Shown here piece by piece: positions 5,639 to 8,166 of a DNA stretch of 8,166 nt (its first letter is position 1; each line of letters opens with the position of its first letter). Location: the NCBI GenBank assembly GCA_023423235.1, contig JAFAFY010000243.1, positions 1 to 8,166 of the forward strand, given 5' to 3'. A model generated the notes under the pieces. The model was not told the DNA's origin and searched no databases. It worked only from the letters and a program-made list of their open reading frames with translations. The position numbers were made by a program, and so were the translations under genes. The stretch is from Pseudomonadota bacterium. GTDB taxonomy: Bacteria; Pseudomonadota; Gammaproteobacteria; Xanthomonadales; Xanthomonadaceae.

Positions 5639-7114
5639 TCAGGCGATGCGCACCCGTTCATGAGAGGAAGGAATGTGAATGGCCTCGCGGTACTTGGCCA
5701 CGGTACGCCGCGCCACCGGCACGCCGGAGGCCTTGAGCAGGTCCGCCAGGCGGGCATCGGACAGCGGCTTGCGTGGGTCCTCGGCATCCACCAGGCTGCG
5801 GATCATCTGCTGGATGGCGGTGCTGGACGCCTCGCCGCCGCCCTCGGTGCCGATGCCCGAGTCGAAAAAGGCCTTCAGCGCCAGGGTGCCGCGCGGGGTG
5901 TGGACGTACTTGCGGGCGACCGCGCGCGACACCGTGGATTCGTGCATCCCGATCTCTTCCGCCACTTCGCGCAGGGTCAGCGGGCGCAAGGCGCGGGCGC
6001 CGAACTCGAGGAACCCGGACTGCTGCCGGGCGAGGCAGCGGACCACCTTGAGCAGGGTCTCGCCGCGCGCTTCCAGGTTCTTCAGCAGCCAGCGGGCTTC
6101 CTGCAGGCGACCGCGCAGGTAGCCTGCATCGTCGGCGCCGACATGCTGGATCATCTGCTCGTAGCCGCGGTGGATGGTCAGCCTGGGGAACGGGTTGTTG
6201 GCCAGGGTGACGCGCCAGACACCGTTGTGGCGGGTGATCACGCAGTCGGGCGTGACGTAGTTGTCGTGCGGCACGTCGCCGATCTGTGCGCCGGGCTTGG
6301 GATCGAGCCCGCGCAACAGGTGCAGGGCGATATCGGCTTCGTCGCAGCTGCTGCCCAGCGCCTCGGCCAGGCCGGCGGCGCCCAGGCGCGGCAGGCGTTC
6401 GATGTGGTCGCGCGCCGCGCGCAGGGCCAGTGCCTTGCCGGGGGTGTCGTCGGGCAGCAGGCGCAGCTGCAGCTGCAGGCATTCGGCGAGGTCGCGGGCG
6501 CCCACGCCGGGCGGGTCGAAGCACTGCACCCGGCGCAGCACCGCGGCGATCTCGTCGCTGCTGCAGCGCAGGTCCGGCAGCAGCGCGGCGGCGATGTCGT
6601 CGAGCGATTCGCGCAGGTAGCCGTCGTCGTCGATCGCATCCACCAGCGCCGCGCCGATGCTGCGGTCGCGCGCGGACATGCGGCTGAGGTGCAGCTGCCA
6701 GGCCAGGTGGTCCTGCAGGTTCTCGGACTGGACGATGCGGTCGGTCGGGTCGCCATCGCCGTCGGGATCGCCGCTGCTGCCGGCGCTGCCGCTGGCGCGG
6801 TCGTACCAGCTGTCCTCGGCCGGATCCCAGTCGCCGCCATCGCCAAGGTCTGGGCCCGCGGCGTCCTGCCCGGGATCGCCTGAATCGACACTGGGGTGGT
6901 CGTCGCCGCGCGACTCGGTGCCGCCCTGGTCGGTCGTCAGCGACGCGGTGATGGGCGCGGGTTCTTCCCAGTCCAGCAGGGGGTTGCTTTCGACCGCGGC
7001 GACGATCTCCGCTTCCAGCTCCACCGTGGACAGCTGCAACAGGTGCAGGGCCTGGCGCAGCTGGGGCGTCAGGACGAGGTGCTGGCCCAGCGATGTCTGC
7101 AGACGTGGCTTCAT
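5639..7114 (-). CDS. rpoN: RNA polymerase sigma-54 factor RpoN
   Basis: Alternative sigma factor that recognises -24/-12 promoters and needs AAA+ activators; it governs nitrogen, motility and envelope genes in relatives. The protein has 491 residues (477 in E. coli). Region I (about 1-50) is glutamine/leucine-rich, with LTPQLRQALHLLQLSTVELE, and contacts activator and core polymerase. Region II (about 50-125) is an acidic, Asp/Gly/Ser-rich linker, likely disordered. The core-binding domain covers about 125-300. A helix-turn-helix with LREVAEEIGMHESTVSRAV lies near 381-399. The RpoN box ARRTVAKYRE (468-477), which reads the -24 element, is intact. The ATG is 36 bases after lptB; AGGAG lies about 12 bases upstream, rather far, with GGGGA closer. 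Xanthomonads often carry a second rpoN near flagellar genes, so this may be one of two copies. Confidence 0.97.
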   Translation of the reverse strand: MKPRLQTSLGQHLVLTPQLRQALHLLQLSTVELEAEIVAAVESNPLLDWEEPAPITASLTTDQGGTESRGDDHPSVDSGDPGQDAAGPDLGDGGDWDPAEDSWYDRASGSAGSSGDPDGDGDPTDRIVQSENLQDHLAWQLHLSRMSARDRSIGAALVDAIDDDGYLRESLDDIAAALLPDLRCSSDEIAAVLRRVQCFDPPGVGARDLAECLQLQLRLLPDDTPGKALALRAARDHIERLPRLGAAGLAEALGSSCDEADIALHLLRGLDPKPGAQIGDVPHDNYVTPDCVITRHNGVWRVTLANNPFPRLTIHRGYEQMIQHVGADDAGYLRGRLQEARWLLKNLEARGETLLKVVRCLARQQSGFLEFGARALRPLTLREVAEEIGMHESTVSRAVARKYVHTPRGTLALKAFFDSGIGTEGGGEASSTAIQQMIRSLVDAEDPRKPLSDARLADLLKASGVPVARRTVAKYREAIHIPSSHERVRIA

Positions 7115-7150
7115 GGTCCCCGGAAACTCCTGCCCGAGTGAAAGCGCCAG

Positions 7151-7869
<719 letters not shown>

Positions 7870-7870
<1 letters not shown>

Positions 7871-8166
7871 CAGTTGCTTCCGCCGGAAGCGCCGCGGTTG
7901 CGCGGCTGGAACTGGATCTTGACCCGGCCGCTTTCGCCGCCGCTCTGCAGCTGTCCGGTGCGCATGTTGTAGACGATGCGTTCGCCGGAAATGCTGCTTT
8001 CGCCGGGCTGGCGCACCACCGCGTTGCCGGTCAGCACCACGGTGTCGGCCTGCAGGTCGTAGTCGACCTGCGAGGCGGTGGCATTCATGGTGCCGCCACC
8101 GTCCATGTCCTGCTTGATCTTCACCGGCGCGCCGGTGAGCTTGACGTTGCGCGGGTCGCCCTGGAC
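7870..8166 (-). CDS. lptA: LptA, periplasmic LPS transport protein (C-terminal part, 5' end outside window)
   Basis: The last 98 codons of LptA; the gene enters from the right edge with no start in view. LptA is the periplasmic beta-jellyroll protein that forms the bridge carrying lipopolysaccharide between LptC and LptD. The visible part reads VQGDPRNVKLTGAPVKIKQD and then a run of short alternating strands: MNATASQVDYDLQADTVVLTG, GNAVVRQPGESSISGERIVY and GESGRVKIQFQP. This is the OstA/LptA repeat pattern, with the typical ISGERIVYN motif. The tail RNRGASGGSN is flexible. A GTG at 8124 could be misread as a start, but the conserved LTGAPVK runs straight through it, so it is internal. Its stop overlaps the lptB ATG, matching the conserved lptA-lptB order. 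Confidence 0.93.

Noticed and set aside
3665..6883. A 1072-codon open frame on the plus strand crossing rapZ, hprK, ptsN, hpf and rpoN
   Set aside because: Its triplets coincide with the antisense of rpoN, hpf and hprK codons. It stays open because those genes hardly use the TTA, CTA and TCA codons that would read as antisense stops, as expected in GC-rich DNA. The translation is rich in Gln, His, Arg, Ala and Gly with no domain, and the minus strand carries clear gene families throughout.
8121..8138. An 18-bp perfect palindrome (TCACCGGCGCGCCGGTGA)
   Set aside because: It lies inside lptA and encodes the conserved LTGAPVK. It is all in coding sequence and most simply explained by GC-rich codon choice, with no sign of a site.

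Overview
The window is a stretch of housekeeping and regulatory chromosome from a GC-rich gammaproteobacterium. Gene order and protein sequences fit the Xanthomonadaceae/Lysobacteraceae (Xanthomonas, Stenotrophomonas, Lysobacter, Luteimonas type). This assignment is an inference from synteny and remembered protein families, not from a search. All ten recognised genes lie on the minus strand, so transcription runs from the right edge to the left. I see no mobile element, CRISPR array, tRNA, rRNA or horizontally acquired island.

In transcription order, the right-hand part (8166-7151) holds the end of lptA and all of lptB, which belong to the lipopolysaccharide export bridge. The centre (7114-4666) holds rpoN (sigma-54), hpf (ribosome hibernation factor) and ptsN (EIIA-Ntr). 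The left-hand part (4669-171) holds hprK (HPr kinase/phosphorylase), rapZ, a mannose-family PTS EIIA, ptsH (HPr) and ptsI (enzyme I). Positions 1-170 are non-coding as far as I can see. They carry a candidate leftward promoter and a perfect 8-bp dyad. No gap exceeds 170 bases.

Many junctions are overlapping or tight: lptA/lptB and ptsH/ptsI share one base, ptsN/hprK and hprK/rapZ share four. Translational coupling is therefore likely. Three gaps exceed 100 bases: rpoN-hpf (135), rapZ-EIIA (131) and EIIA-ptsH (110). Two of these contain RNA structure that could tune expression. The hpf leader can fold so that its Shine-Dalgarno sequence is paired, and a 12-bp bulged hairpin directly follows the EIIA stop codon.

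Together the genes make a regulatory phosphotransferase system with no sugar permease in view. Enzyme I takes phosphate from PEP and passes it to His15 of HPr. HPr can pass it to two separate EIIA proteins, the mannose-type EIIA and PtsN. HprK can phosphorylate HPr on Ser46, and the HPr here has a Gram-positive-like Ser46 segment. RapZ lacks the basic C-terminal tail used for small-RNA binding in E. coli. The layout matches the known E. coli rpoN operon with hprK inserted and with EIIA-HPr-EI replacing NPr. I see no wholly undescribed system. The best leads are the hpf leader, the left-edge dyad/promoter and the RapZ tail.
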